A DNA stretch of 64,000 nt from Cryptomeria japonica. Taxonomy: Eukaryota > Streptophyta > Pinopsida > Cupressales > Cupressaceae. The notes under the pieces are model-generated. The model worked only from the letters and a program-made list of their open reading frames with translations. It had not been told where the DNA came from and searched no databases. Below are positions 1 through 11,890 of the stretch, piece by piece. Within the stretch, counting starts at the first letter, position 1. Every line of letters begins with the position of its first letter. Made by a program: the position numbers and the translations under genes. The stretch spans positions 315,520,041 through 315,584,040 of the forward strand of contig NC_081405.1 of assembly GCF_030272615.1 (NCBI RefSeq). The letters run 5' to 3'.

Positions 1-2158
1 CTTGCATTCATTTTCCATTTGTGTTGTTCATATCCATCATAAAGCCTTTGTACATATGCAGGCATCCCTGGTGATTTCTCACCATGGTTTGGATCATTGG
101 GTATATCATAATGACTTTGTTTCTAGGCTTGGGGAAAAATCCTAAACCTAGCTGGGGGAAAACTTATCGATCATTTTGAGCTAAATCAAACAGGTAGACC
201 AATAGTCAGGTAACTCTTATCAAGCGAAAGCTGAGACACATTCAACATTGAACACGAGATCAAATTGTCAACCATCAAACTATCACATGTCAGTCTAAGC
301 ACATCACACATTTTTCAATGGATGATATCTTTTCAATAATGTTTTTAATGTGATTGTTCAACTTTTCTATCTTAATTTTTGCTATCATGATTTCCGAGTG
401 ACTCCATGATGTCTCTGACTAGAGGAACAAGGAAGGAACATGACTTTTTTTCTTGTTTGTCATTTGTAAATTAATCAATAATATGTGCAAATTTGTCTCG
501 AGACATGATCATCAGAGTATCATCAAAGACATTTCCGAAGTGTGTATAGAAATGGTAAATACTGCCTGTTTTACGCAAGCAACACTCAGGTCATCTTGAT
601 TCAATTATACCTCGATGCTTGTGCTAACTTGCAATATCAAAATCCAAGAAAGTAGTGCTCAGGTCATCATGGTTTAATTATACCATTGATGTTTGCACTC
701 ACTTTCCACATTTTAAAAAGCTCAATGATGACAAAACGCAATAACCCAATGACTAGTCCATTTGTAGCTTTGCATTTAGCTTGCATTTCATTCTTGCATG
801 GGTTCCCCCAAGCTCATCTTATCCAAGGTTAAATCTATTGCAGGAATTATCAAAGCATCATCATAAGTGTACACACAATCAGATTAATGACTCGTCTCTC
901 TCTCTCTAGATATTGTCGACCCAGGCCAAATCTTATGTTACTCCCTCAACAAAACCAACATCAACAAATCTAAATCTTCCTGCAACCTGATATCAACAAA
1001 ATGTTAGTTATTTATCCAATCAACCTTATCAATTCTTTAATTAATCCCCCTTCCTAATTTAATTGAATTCATTAGCAATTTGATTAAATTCGCTCTTTCA
1101 TCTACTTATTAATAAATCTAAGGATTTATTTAATATTCAATAGTCCCCTTTGATTAATTAATTCAAATTAATTAATCCTCCCCCTATTTTAATCAACTCT
1201 TCTAATCCCCTAATTAATTAAAACAAATCAATTTATGAGTTGTTGAAATATTAATTAGTCTTTTCCTATTATTTAAATTTTTAAATTCAAATTACCCACA
1301 TGCCTCCTAACTTCTAACCACCTAACCTAACCATCCCCCTAACCTACCTCATTCCACCTAACCTTGGGTTTAACTAACCCTATCCTATCTTGCACATTCT
1401 AACCTCCTTATCCTAACCTCCTATGGTGTGGATATTCTCCCCTAGAGACACATGGCACTTTGGCCACATGTCTCCTCTCTTGGACACTTGCCCTCTTATG
1501 AGCAAGGCTCCTTGACACTTGTCACCACAGAGATGACAAGTGTCCCTTCCTCCAACCTCTTCTCCAACCTCCTCCAATTTCACCCTTGATATCTTCAGAC
1601 TAAATCTTGACCGTTAATTCCTGCCACCTCACCCCTAGCCTTGGAAATCCTATAAATATCCCCCATTTTGAAGCATAAAGGATCCCATCTCATTATCAAT
1701 TTAGGCATTGTTACTATAGGCATATCCATTCTAGCATATCATTTGAGCATTGTTGTTATAGGCAATTGCATCTTGGATTTAGCTCAATTCGATCATTTTC
1801 TAGCATAATTGTTGAATCATGTAGCTTAATCAATCTATTTTCTAGCTTAATTGCATCATCATAATAGCTTAATCATGCACATCATTAGCTTAATTAGCCT
1901 CTTGGATCAATCTAGCATAATCAATCTCATCTAGTTTGCATATCATTATCATTTCAAATCCTCCGTCTAGGTGTAGTCAAGTCAATAGGATTGCTTATCC
2001 AGATCTGAGAGCAAATCCATACTCACATCTCTTAGGAGGCAATAGGTCACTTTGTCATGGTTCACCTTTCATTTGCTTTTAATTTGCTAACCATGCTTGT
2101 AATGATCTATTGAGTGTTTGTGTTGCAGTTGTAGGTATCACACTTCACAGGCATGACA
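1..2158 (+). mobile_element. T1: 3' end of a Ty3/gypsy (Tat-like) LTR retrotransposon
   Basis: Bases 1-1040 match the reverse complement of about 41150-42010, the non-coding stretch between integrase and 3' LTR of the minus-strand element N, so this is the 3' untranslated part of a related plus-strand element. The match runs past the expected PPT and then jumps into the middle of an LTR at about 1041. A deletion has therefore removed the PPT and the LTR start. The rest of the element lies left of the window. No coding sequence is visible here. Confidence 0.75.
1041..2158 (+). repeat. T1 3' LTR, 5'-truncated
   Basis: This aligns with the LTRs of N (reverse complement of 48278-49319): an A+T-rich ATTAATTAA start region, a TATAAATA box at 1651, the repeated text around GGCATTGTTACTATAGGC, and an end at TTCACAGGCATGACA (2158), matching N's LTR end CATGACA. 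Roughly the first 60 bases of the LTR are missing, lost in the deletion junction near 1041. Confidence 0.75.
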
Positions 2159-3571
2159 ATTGTCATTTATCACATGCATCATTCTCATCCTTAATCCATC
2201 CAAACTATTTCAAAAATTTAAAAAATTTAAAAAATCAAGAAAAATACAAAAAAAAAATCAAAAAAAGTAAAGAAAAATCATTTCATCCAATGGTGAAAAC
2301 CACTTCTTGTGGTACCTTGGGTAAGTACCATGATGAAAACTTGGCAAACAAGCATCATGTGCAGTCCCCTCATCCTCTTGCACTCTACACTTGGGGGCAA
2401 GCTTCATCCATGCAATCCTACCATCCACATTTCTTATCTTCTATTTGCATCATATCTAAGTCCATCCTCCTTTCCTATCTTTGATCTTGACTATCATATC
2501 CATATCCTCCATCTCATATACCTCATCCTATCAAAATTAATCATCCATTCTTATCTTTGGTCTTGATCATATAAAGGAAAAATAATGTATATGCATGCAT
2601 GCTTTGGAAAATGCAAGCCTTAAACATCTATCCATCCATATCAATTACACATTATCTTTCCATCACCCATCTTTATTATCCTTCATTCCACTACCCTTAG
2701 TGGGGAATTTTCCTCCTTTGCAACATATTCCTTGGGTCTCCATCATCCTCCCCTCCATCCTTTATTCCTCCATATCCATCCACTCAATCCATCTATCTCC
2801 TATCTAAGCAATATTTTCATCCATCCATCCTTTTACCAATCCTTGGTTCTCCCTTGTCATTGGTTCCCATCAATCAAATGCTATCCACCAATCCACCCCA
2901 TCCTATCCAATTTCTAATCCAATCCTATCTCATCCAATCATATTCTCCATCTCTTCCAATTCAATCATTAATCCCATCCCCAATCCAATCCTACTCAATC
3001 ATCCATCCCCCTTTTCATCCTATCCAATCCATCAAACTGAGCTTTTCCCATCTACCTGAGCTTACAATGACTTGTGCCTAATCCAAACACCCATCCATCC
3101 CATGCTAATCAATTCCAAGCAACAATCCTCTCATCTACAAACCTTGAACATCCAACTTGTCTTTTGTCATCCATCAATCTATCTACACCTTGCCCATTGA
3201 GAGAAATCCTTCCCATGTCTAGCAGTTCATCCAAATCCATCACCTACCCATCGGGATGCATCCTTCCCTAGTCTGACAGTTTATCCAAATCCATGTCCTA
3301 CTCTTAGCAAGAGATGTCAGTTGGTCAGGTGCATGTTTTTTTCATGCTTGAGCTTTTCGCTTTATTTTTCATCTTTTGTCCCATGACTATACTTGTTCAG
3401 GACTGCCTTGATCATCCTATATCTTGGTATGTCTTGGTTGGTGTATAATGGGGCATAATTTTCATGGCATGGTGTGTTTGAAGATTTTCCTTGTACAAAC
3501 CGACAACCCTGCATTAGTGTTTATCAACACTTGCATGATTGTGTGCAAGGCATACCGATTTGACTAAACGT
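2159..3571 (+). other. H1 internal 3' region (post-integrase), first part; no gene
   Basis: This non-coding DNA has a poly(A)-rich tract (about 2210-2280), then GGTGAAAACCACTT and GATGAAAACTTGGCAAAC. The same block follows the integrase in G, N and C, so this is the post-integrase part of a plus-strand gypsy element. From about 2500 to 3300 it is a C/T/A-rich degenerate repeat built on CCATCC and CCAATCC. Short open frames here are products of this low-complexity composition. It continues at 11462 after the copia insertion. Confidence 0.6.
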
Positions 3572-3997
3572 TGTTAAAATCTGAGAAACAGATTACAACC
3601 CAGAATTAAATTGAAAGAAATAGATCAAATAGACTAAAAATGCAAATGAAATAAACAACATAATAGTGATACCAAGATAAAACTGATGTGAAGTGCTCCA
3701 AGGCAAAATAACATCAGATTACTATCTCCAACTATATATGAAAATACAAGCAAGGTAGCATGTTTATATAGACTCAAGAGAGGGGTGGAGGTGGCAATAC
3801 CGACCAATGAGGAGAGACCACCATGATGGTCTAAACATAGTAAATGCACCTCCTCATAGCATGTCGACACCTCAATACCCACCTGTCTTAAGTAAACATG
3901 ATTTATTAACCTAAGCAAGCTTAATTAAAGTGTAGGAAAAACCTAGGAAAAGGGAAAATAATAAACCCAACTAGGAAAATAAAAACCTACACTAACA
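3572..3997 (-). repeat. Copia 3' LTR
   Basis: Begins TGTTAAAATCTGAG and ends CCTACACTAACA in plus orientation, matching 11042-11461. It contains a TATATAAA-type box on the minus strand. It has a 6-bp direct expansion (GGAGGT) in a GGTGG stretch relative to the other LTR. Confidence 0.93.
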
Positions 3998-4013
3998 CCC
4001 CCCCTTAAGCATA
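3998..4013 (-). other. Copia polypurine tract
   Basis: Read on the minus strand this is an A/G tract ending in a run of Gs directly before the 3' LTR (CTTAAGGGGGGG then TGTTAG). This is the expected plus-strand primer position. Confidence 0.85.
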
Positions 4014-4130
4014 TCTTAGGTGGGTGAAATTATGGGTCTTGACAAATGAAACCTGATGAGGTACCCATGTACATAGTCCTCCCCCCCAACAAAGAAGAAG
4101 CTCCCCCCAACAAACAAGAGTACACCCCCC

Positions 4131-4133
<3 letters not shown>

Positions 4134-4171
<38 letters not shown>
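4134..4171. repeat. (GA)n microsatellite
   Basis: About 19 GA units lie in the 3' untranslated part of the copia element, flanked by several runs of six or seven Cs. It is probably length-variable. Confidence 0.95.
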
Positions 4172-4172
<1 letters not shown>

Positions 4173-4204
4173 TAAGAAGCCCCCCCAACAAAAGAGAACA
4201 CCTG

Positions 4205-6172
4205 TCACACCCCAAGCAAAGATCTCAAATGAATGAACTTTCTTTCAGTGAAGGGTTTGGTGAAGATGTCTACAGTTTGATCTGATGTCGAACAGTACTG
4301 AAGATCAAGAACCTGCTCATGAATCAGCTCTCAAATATAGTGCATGTGAATCTCAATGTGCTTGGTCTGTTGATGATGGACCTGATTGCAAGAAATCTGA
4401 ATAGCACTCTGGTTGTCACAAAAGATGACTGTAGGCTTTCGAAAGGAAATACCAAACTCAATGAGAATGTTCTGAAGCCAAATGGCCTTAGTAGCAGCAT
4501 CAACTACTCCTTGATACTCAGCCTTAGTAGATGAAAGAGCAATAAAAGATTGTTTCTTGCTCGACCAAGCAATTGGACCAGAACCAAGAGAGAAGCAATA
4601 CCCTAAAGTGTACTCGTGATCCTGAGAATCACCTACCCAATCTGAATCTGTATATCCCACCAATTCAATATCCATGCACGATGTATAATGAATCCCATAA
4701 CTGTGAGTACCATGTACATAGTGAAGAATCCGCTTAGTTGCTTTCCAATGCAGTTCATGTGGCTCCTGCATGAACCTGGAGACCAGGCCCACTGCATCTG
4801 AAATATCAAGCCTCGTGTGAGTCCAATATATGAGGCTTCCAACTAATTGACAATACAAGGTAGAATCTGCTAAGGGTGAAGAACAAGAAGCCTCAAGTTT
4901 GACTCCTGACAAAAATGGAGTCGGTGCGGGCTTACAGTCAACCATGTGAAATCTCGAGAGCATATCAAGAGCATACTTAGGTTGTCTAATGAAGATACCA
5001 AAAGGCGACTAGGTGATCTCAATCCCTAAGAAGTAGTGGAGTAGGCCTAAGTCAGACATCAAGAAGCGATCATGAAGGGTAATTTTGACTACCTTGATAT
5101 GGGATGAGTAACCCCCTGTGATCAACAAGTCATCAACATAGAGATCAAGGAAGGTGAGAGTATCATCCTACTACAAAATGTAGACATTTCGATCAGAATG
5201 GCACTGAGTGAACCTAACTGACAGAAGGAAGGAGTCCATCTTGGCATACCAAGCACGAGGGGCCTATTTAAGGCCATAGAGAGACTTCCGAGGGTGACAA
5301 ATAAGTGAAGGATCCTGAATGAACCCATGTGGTTGCTCCATATATATCTCCTCCTAAAGGTGACCATGAAGAAAATCACTCTTCACATCCATCTAATGAA
5401 CTTCCCAACGATGGGCTACAACAATAGCAAGGACAAGTCGGATGGAATTCATCTTGGCAACTGGTGCAAAAGTCTCAGAGTAGTCAATCCCAGCAACCTG
5501 GGAGAATCCTTTGGTGACCAGGCGAGCCTTATGCTTATCAACCGACCCATCTGCAACAAATTTTGTTTGATAGATCCACTTGCACTGAACAAGTTTCCTT
5601 CCCTTAGGAAGAGGGAGTAAATCCCAAGTGTGGTTCCTCTCCAAGAAATTGAACTCCTCTGGCATAGTTGCATGCCACTCGTGGACACTTGAAACTTCCC
5701 GAAAGGTTTGTGGATCGGAAGCCATAGCAAAGAAGAGATGTGGAGCATGCTCAAATTGTGACCTTGTTCTTCTCTCATCTGAAGGATCACCAACCCAATC
5801 ACCTGTTGACTCCAATGTCTGATGAGCCCAAAGAGGCCCAGTAGCTAGAGAATGAGGAGAACCTAGAGGAGAATCATCACCCTCTAAAGGATGACTAAGA
5901 GAAGAGGAAGATGAATCCTCGCCATCGTCATCTGAATTGGAGGAAGAAGACTCCTCAGAAGGATTAGGAGGATTAAAATCCTCAGAAGAACTATCATCAT
6001 GAAGTTGCAATGTCTCCATGGGAATGAAAGATGGAGAAGTGGTAGAAGAAGAATTGGAAGTATCCTCCTCAAAATGAACACTCCTCTCAATGAAAATCTC
6101 ATGTGTTGTAGGATGGAGAAGCCTGTAGCCTTTAACACCATCTAGATACCCAGCAAATATGCAAGGCTTGCT
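4205..6172 (-). pseudogene. Copia pol: reverse transcriptase and RNase H (dead)
   Basis: The C-terminal half of copia pol. The RT (RVT_2 family) has the region around LPKGRKLVQCKWIY, FAPVAKMNSIR and a YVDD catalytic box at 5129-5140. The RNase H has DSDWVGD, KAEYQGVVDAATKA and CDNQSAI, so its acidic catalytic residues are visible. One frame runs from the linker to the true end at 4205, but it is broken by TAG at 5393, 5264, 5171, 5168 and 5009 and by TGA at 4331. At each of these TAGs the family normally has Gln. An acidic Ser/Asp/Glu-rich linker (about 5850-6020) joins integrase to RT. It would act in cytoplasmic virus-like particles. The copy cannot make a full protein. Confidence 0.9.
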
Positions 6173-7148
6173 CTACAAATCCATAGCCTTGTGTTTCTCT
6201 AATGGAATGTGGGCCCATGTAGAAGACCCAAACACTCAGAAGTGTTTGACTGTGGGTTTCCGACTAGTCCAAGCTTGAAAAGGAGTTACCCCCTTCACAG
6301 CTCGATGAGGAACTTGATTCTAGATATAACATGCATAGTTGATGGCCTTTGCCCAATATTGAGGTGCCAATAATCTGGAGTGGATCGTACAATTATCGAT
6401 TTCCTTCAAGGATCGATTCTTACATTCTACAACTCCATTTTGTTGTGGAGTGTAGGGAACTGTATGTTGAAGATCAATGCCTTCTGAGATACAAAATTGC
6501 TCAAACCTCTGGTTGACATATTCCCCCCCATTATTGGTGTGCAAAACCTTGATGGTTTTCCCTAATTGCTTCTCTACAAAGGCTTTGAAATCCTGAAAAG
6601 ACTCAAAGACCTCAAAAAAATACAAAGGTGTACCAAGAAAGATCATCAATGAATGCCAAGACATATTTGGCCCTGTTGAAAGAAGGATTTGGAAATGGTC
6701 CTGCTAAATCACTGTGAACTAGCTCCAAAAGTTGTGTGGTTCTCCATGCTTTGCCTTTATCAAATTTTTCTTCAGGGTGCTTTCCAAGAATGCATCCTTG
6801 ACAAACTCCATCAATAAATCGAATAGAAGGCAACCCTATAACCATGTCATGCTGACTGAGTTGCTGCAAGTAGCGGTAGTTCAAGTGGCCAAACCGCTGA
6901 TGTCACAAATGACTCACCTCATCTAAGTGAGTAAGAAATGCAAGTGAAGGAGAATCAGGAACAAAGTGAGAAAAGTGATACAGTCTACACTGATTATCTG
7001 GCTTTCCCACTGCAATTGTAGGCCCATTATGCATCTCACTAATTACCACTATGTCTGGAGTGAGCTCAACCCGCTTGCCAGAGCCAGTGTGAGTGATCTG
7101 ATAGACAAATAGGAGATTAGTTGATAAAGATGGAACACAAAGGATATC
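6173..7148 (-). pseudogene. Copia pol: integrase (dead)
   Basis: The N-terminal HHCC zinc-binding part is visible (HQRFGHLN ... CQGCILGK, about 6800-6900), followed by the rve core with the first catalytic Asp in LVHSDLAGP. The expected second Asp of the DNGGE box reads HTNNGGEY, so it is Asn. The Glu region QQNGVVE is kept. Damage includes a frameshift near 6612-6664 at a run of seven A/T, TGA at 6903 (a Trp position), TAG at 6320, TGA at 6236 and TAG at 6173. Integrase inserts the cDNA into the genome. This copy has lost both frame and a catalytic residue. Confidence 0.88.
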
Positions 7149-7806
7149 CTAAAATGTTCCTTCACCCACATCAACAAACCCTCTCCCATGCACTTCAACA
7201 AGAGTGTAAACACCCAATAGAATAGATGGCATAGAACATGACTCCAAGGAGGGAAAACTATCCTTTGATGAAGCCATGTGGTGTGAAGCACCAAAGTCAA
7301 TAATCCAGGAATTAGGCTGGGAAGCAGCAACAACAAGGGCCTTGCTCTTTCCTTTCCCCTTACTTGTGTCCTTTGAATATTCCTGAGATGAACTTGGTTT
7401 GATAGAATCAGGCACCTTGATATTGTTCTTTTCTAGAAGATGAGTCAAATGATCTATTTGCTTCTTTAGACATTTATGTTCATCACGACTAGGTTTCTTA
7501 CAATAAGAACACTTAGTTTTCTCCTTCTTGGGCTTGTCACCCTTAGAAGAAGATGCATCATTAGTTTCTTTTGAAGTAACTGGCTTTTGTTCTTGCTTCT
7601 TTTCTCCTTGGTTCTTTTGTTTCTTTTCTTGCTTAGAAAGCCCATTTTGATCTTTTGTACCTCGGTTGGCAACCAAGGCTTGAGATTTAGAGGGCTTAAT
7701 TGTGTCCATTTGAATCAGTTTATCATGTTCTTGTGTGAGTTCTTTTGCAAAATCATCAAGAGAAAGCATTTTAAAGGTGGTTCCTAAGGCATTTTTTGTA
7801 GCATAG
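7149..7806 (-). pseudogene. Copia gag C-terminus and aspartic protease (dead)
   Basis: A Lys/Gln/Ser-rich gag tail leads to a nucleocapsid zinc knuckle, here CSYCKKPSRDEHKC. It has lost the usual CX2CX4HX4C spacing, with Ser-Arg where Gly-His is expected. The protease follows as WIIDFGASHHMA (about 7269-7304). The family signature is D-S/T-G, so Ser-to-Phe (TCT to TTT, a C-to-T change) should inactivate the enzyme. The frame ends at TAG 7149, where copia proteins have Gln before Asp-Ile-Leu. The upstream end is cut by the solo LTR at 7807. Gag resumes in the same frame at 9537 once the insertion and its 5-bp duplication are discounted. Confidence 0.88.
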
Positions 7807-9531
7807 TGTGTAGGGGAAAAAGCGAGACTAGGTTAACATGCCCTAATCCTACCTTTCGACACACATTACGGAATACGAAAGAGCCTAGAGATATTGCACA
7901 ATTGGCTACTTCTTTTTGTGAAAGAGAGAGCCACAGGATATCTATTAGGATTTCTATTCCTTTGTTGAAATTGGAAGATCAAATGACGCAAGTTCAATCC
8001 CTAACCCCAAAGTGCAAGTATGAACTAATAACAAGATTGCAGAATTGAACTTAAAAAATGGAAAGCTGTAAATACAAGGATGAAATAAGAATGCAGGTGC
8101 GTACCCGGAGTTAAAATCTGACTGAAAATGTTCGGGACGGGGGCGCGGGCGCCACTGTCCTGATTCTGCCCCTGAAACTGCTCCGGAAACTGCTGTTTTT
8201 GCACTTTGGAAAAAGCTGTCAAAAATGCTGAAAATGCTGTCGGACCAGGGCGCCCAACGCCCCTGTCCCAGGGACCAGGGCGCCCAGTAAGGACCAGGGC
8301 ACCCAGAAGGGACCAGGGCGCCCAGTAAGGACCAGGGCGCCCAGAAGGGACCAGGGTGCCCAGTGCCCCTGTCCTGGCAGGACCAGGGCGCCCCACGCCC
8401 CTGTCCTGGTCTTTTTCTCTGAAATTTGGTGGGCAGGTCGGTCTCAGTCTGCTTCTCCTGGATCTGCAACCTGCGGCGTCGTCCGAATCCCGAAACCTGC
8501 AATAATATCTGAAAAGGGGGAGGGGCGGCTATATAGGGTTTTGCCTTAGTCAAACCCCCGCTTCGGTGATTTCCACCTCCACGAATAGCCAAGTTGTTTT
8601 GTAAAAATGTATTGTGTGTGCAAGGTCCAAAATGCAAGAAAGCAAACTAGAGCAACCTAGAAAGTAAACCCTAATTGCTTGTAAATGATAATGTAAATGC
8701 TCTAAATCAAGATGCAATGTGATCTAAAGCATGAATAAAGGATATATTGGAGCTTATGCAAAGACATGAAAACAACATGAAATCATACCCAACCCTCAAG
8801 GGAGGAGTACAAGCCAATCTTCAGTCGGTAATTTCCTATTGTTCTTCAATGTCTTCCAAGCCCTAATTGGATGAATGAATGAATTTGATAGATGCTTGAT
8901 AGAATGATGTTGAGTGTTGTTGAAGTCTTCAAAGATCTGCTCTTTCGCTGCATATGAAGTTCCTGGAAACAAAAATCGGATCTTTTCCAATGAGGAAAGA
9001 GAGCTTTTATGTATGAAACCCTAGGTTGTAAATTCGTATTTTGGCCGACCTAGAGATTGAATATCCCGCCAATTTCTTGGGGTTAAGCTTTATTTTATGA
9101 TTGGATCGTGCTCCCAAAATTTCGGGAAAAATGTCCAGGACCATGTTGCACGAGCGCCATGGTCCCGACAACTTTTCACCAAATTTTCAGGGCCGTCAGA
9201 TATGATGATTTTAGAGAGAATCCCGAAGTTACAGGTGATTTCGAGATGTTTTGACCCCCGAAACCAAGCCCCCAAGTTCAAAATAGGACCTAATTAGGGT
9301 TTTTGATTAAATGATGTATTGGAAGAATAAAATGAAAGGGGCACACTTTAATGAAAGGGCCCAACTTTATGATATGGGAGATGATAAAATAGGACCTTAG
9401 ACCTAATTAATTTAATTAATTAAGTGCTAAAGGGGAAATGCAATGCAAAATGCAAAATGCGCCAAGGCGGGTGCTAAACTAGGTGTGAAATTGTACCACC
9501 CTAGCAAGTGTGTACAATTTACGACGCTACA
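7807..9531 (-). mobile_element. Solo LTR (1,725 bp) inserted in copia gag
   Basis: The insert starts TGTGTAGGGG, ends GCGTCGTA-complement CTACA, and is flanked on both sides by CATAG (7802-7806 and 9532-9536), a perfect 5-bp target duplication. There is no internal region, PBS or coding sequence, so a solo LTR left by LTR-LTR recombination is the simplest reading. Minus orientation is inferred because its minus-strand start TGTAGCGTCGTAAATTG resembles the starts of the element E LTRs at 14846 and 19789. It carries a G+C-rich minisatellite (8242-8410). Confidence 0.88.
8242..8410. repeat. G+C-rich minisatellite in the solo LTR
   Basis: About seven copies of GGACCAGGGCGCCCAG plus 3-4 bases, at about 19-bp spacing in the core, with the palindrome GGGCGCCC inside each unit. 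It is strikingly G+C-rich against A+T-rich surroundings. Open frames across it are repeat artefacts. Confidence 0.9.
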
Positions 9532-9536
9532 CATAG

Positions 9537-10018
9537 AAAGTAGACACAAAAACTAAATAGTTTGGACCAAGTTTGGAAAGAATGCTTAGAATCAATTGTG
9601 AATCTTTCTTATATATCCCACATGCCTTCAATTTCAATCTTATAGCCTTTAGTTTTGTGAAGAAAACCTGAATTGTATCAAAATTACATAGATTTATCTC
9701 TATTAGCTCATTCTCCAATTGGTGTCCCCTTAACTCATCTTGTTTACCAAACAACCCTTCTAATGTTGTTTATACATCATTTGGAGTTGTAGCAGATTCA
9801 ACATGAAAAAGAAGATTAGAAGATCTAGACATGCATAGAGTACCATAAGCTTCATCACATTTGTTAAACCATTTTGGCTTTTCTGCAATTAGTGTTGGTT
9901 TAGTTTCAAGTCCCATAGTTACTCTACACAACCCCAACTTCTTAAGATAGATTATCATTTTTGACTTCCACTCATAGTATTTGTAAGGTGTGAGTATTGG
10001 TACTGTATTTTGATCCAT
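9537..10018 (-). pseudogene. Copia gag N-terminal part (dead)
   Basis: The likely start Met is at 10018 (MDQNTVPILTPYKYYEWKSK), the usual beginning of a copia gag, followed by the YYEW region and the helical UBN2/Retrotran_gag segment (IQVFFTKLKAIRLKLK, LSILSKLGPNY). Gag forms the virus-like particle that packages element RNA. One TAA interrupts it at about 9755-9770, where a Trp is expected. The solo LTR at 9531 then splits it. Confidence 0.85.
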
Positions 10019-11028
10019 TTTAATGCAGAAAGTAAGATTCCTTGTGCAGAAAAGAGAGAGGAACAACTAATAGAGAACACACTGGACCCCCCCCCCTTTT
10101 TATTAGATCAAAAATCACCCCCCCAGATATTATAAGGTGGCACTTTATAATTTAGTGCATTTACAATGCTGGAGTTATTTTCCAAAGTTTTACTAAGTCC
10201 AAAAAATGGACACAAATATTGAAGCAAAAAAATAATATCTTATAATATGAGAATCAAACCAACAATAATGTATTCTAATTGGAAAAATGTCCACTTTCAA
10301 AAAAATAATGACCTGAATCCGAGATCATATGTGAAAGTTATAGTGGTTTAAAGTTCATAAAACGGGGACTGCCCTTCAGATCTGCTGATAAAACTTAATT
10401 TCTAGAAAATTGGTAACTTCTAAGAAAGCATTGATTGCACCACTGAAAGAGGAAAAAAAAATACCCCATTTCAAAAAAAAATGCACTGAAAAATACCTTC
10501 ATATGACTGAGAAAACCTCATTTGAAGATCAGATGCAAAAAAGAAAACTGCAATGGTGAGGGATCTAGCTGAAGCTTTCTGACGCGATTTTCAAAAGATT
10601 TGTTGAGTGAATAAAAAATATAGCAATGACCCAGACGGTTTTTTCCAGCGGTGAAACAAACCCTAGAAATCATTTTTTCTTTATCGCTTTCAGAAGACGG
10701 GGCCACAGTGTTAAAAAAATGCCTTCAACAAGGAAAAAATGACATGCAAAGCTTCTGGTGTCTGATCTGCACACACTTTATATGAAAATAGAGGTTTTTG
10801 TGCCTTCCAAACACAAAGGAAATGTTTGTTAGGTGTGAAAACACACTATTTGAAAGTTCCTTCACAAATCTAAGCTTAAAAAACCTTGTTTTACAAAAAA
10901 AATATATAAGTAAAACAATATTACCGGATCTTCATAAACCGTTGCTGGTTTTTCAAATCATGTAAAATGCAAAAGAAAACACAACAGTATTTTACAAGAT
11001 CTCTACAATAATCTAATCTTTCAAAATA
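10019..11028 (-). other. Copia 5' leader; no gene
   Basis: A-rich untranslated leader between PBS and gag start, with a run of about nine Cs near 10090 and several poly-A stretches. I see no coding sequence or structured RNA. Confidence 0.6.
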
Positions 11029-11041
11029 GGCTCTGATACCA
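11029..11041 (-). other. Copia primer binding site (tRNA-iMet)
   Basis: The minus strand reads TGGTATCAGAGCC, the classic plant site complementary to the 3' end of initiator tRNA-Met, directly adjoining the 5' LTR at 11042. Confidence 0.95.
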
Positions 11042-11461
11042 TGTTAAAATATGAGAAACAGATTACAACCCAGAATTGAATTGAAAGAGATAGATCAAAT
11101 AAACTATAAATGCAAATAAAATAAACACCATAATAGTGATACCAAGAGAAAACTGATGTGAAGTGCTCCAAGGCAAAATAGCTTCAAATTACTATCTCCA
11201 ACTATATATGAAAATACAAGCAAGGTAGCATGTTTATATAGACTCAAGAGAGGGGTGGCAATACCGACCAATGAGGAGAGACCACCATGGTGGTCTAAAC
11301 ATAGTAAATGCACCTCCTCATAGCATGCCGACACCTCAATACCCACTTGTCTTAAGTAAACATGATTTATTAACCTAAGCAAGCTTAATTAAAGTGTAGG
11401 AAAAACCTAGGAAAAGGGAAAATAATAAACCCAACTAGAAAAATAAAAACCTACACTAACA
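11042..11461 (-). repeat. Copia 5' LTR
   Basis: 420 bp, TGTTAAAATATGAG...CTACACTAACA, matching 3572-3997. A TATATAAA box on the minus strand at about 11232-11239 is the probable promoter. Confidence 0.93.
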
Positions 11462-11876
11462 AGTGTCAGTCCACGCCTTGGATCTTCATATCATCCTAGT
11501 TTTTATAATCAGTGGTGTAGACTATCCATGGCAATATCAAACCTAGGTTTGCTCTCTATATTTGCTCAACAAGAAATCTCATCCATTTATCATTTGTTTA
11601 TCTCATATCATTCACAAGACTCCAATCCATCCTCGTTCCCTCTTTCATCATCTTCATCCTTTCATCGCCTAGTCTTCTAGTCCATTTCGAGAGCACACCT
11701 GTGTTCTTCAAACTCGCATGTCCTCTTGAGGGGGCATACAACTACTTCCTCGTCATCCTTCCTCCTCATTATTCTTCTCCATCTCATGACTGGGGCATCA
11801 TGCTACTAGTCCTTATCCTTTTCTTCCACTATGTTTTAATCTTCTTTGATATAACATCATTTCACAACACTATATC

Positions 11877-11890
11877 AAAGAGGGGCAAAA
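11877..11890 (+). other. H1 polypurine tract
   Basis: AAAGAGGGGCAAAA immediately before the TG of the 3' LTR. Nearly the same tract precedes the 3' LTR of G, and its complement follows those of C and N. Confidence 0.9.

Larger units (their letters stand above)
3572..11461 (-). mobile_element. Complete but dead Ty1/copia LTR retrotransposon
   Basis: This is a full structural copia element on the minus strand. Two LTRs of 426 and 420 bp both run TGTTA...TAACA. A tRNA-iMet primer binding site abuts the 5' LTR, a poly-purine tract abuts the 3' LTR, and gag, protease, integrase, RT and RNase H lie in copia order between them. I count about 17 substitutions and one 6-bp indel between the LTRs by eye, so the insertion is not recent. 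Flanks are AACGT and AGTGT, so no clean duplication remains. Without the nested 1.7-kb solo LTR the element is about 6.2 kb. It sits inside H1. Confidence 0.92.

Noticed and set aside
2110-3271. Chain of small open frames on the plus strand
   Set aside because: Low-complexity CCATCC/CCAATC DNA that lacks stops by composition; no conserved motif.
7954-8637. Two long minus-strand open frames rich in Gly, Pro and Trp
   Set aside because: Created by the G+C-rich 19-bp minisatellite in the solo LTR; stop codons are simply rare in that composition.
3567-11466. Target-site duplication of the copia element
   Set aside because: AACGT and AGTGT agree at only three of five positions, so I do not claim it.
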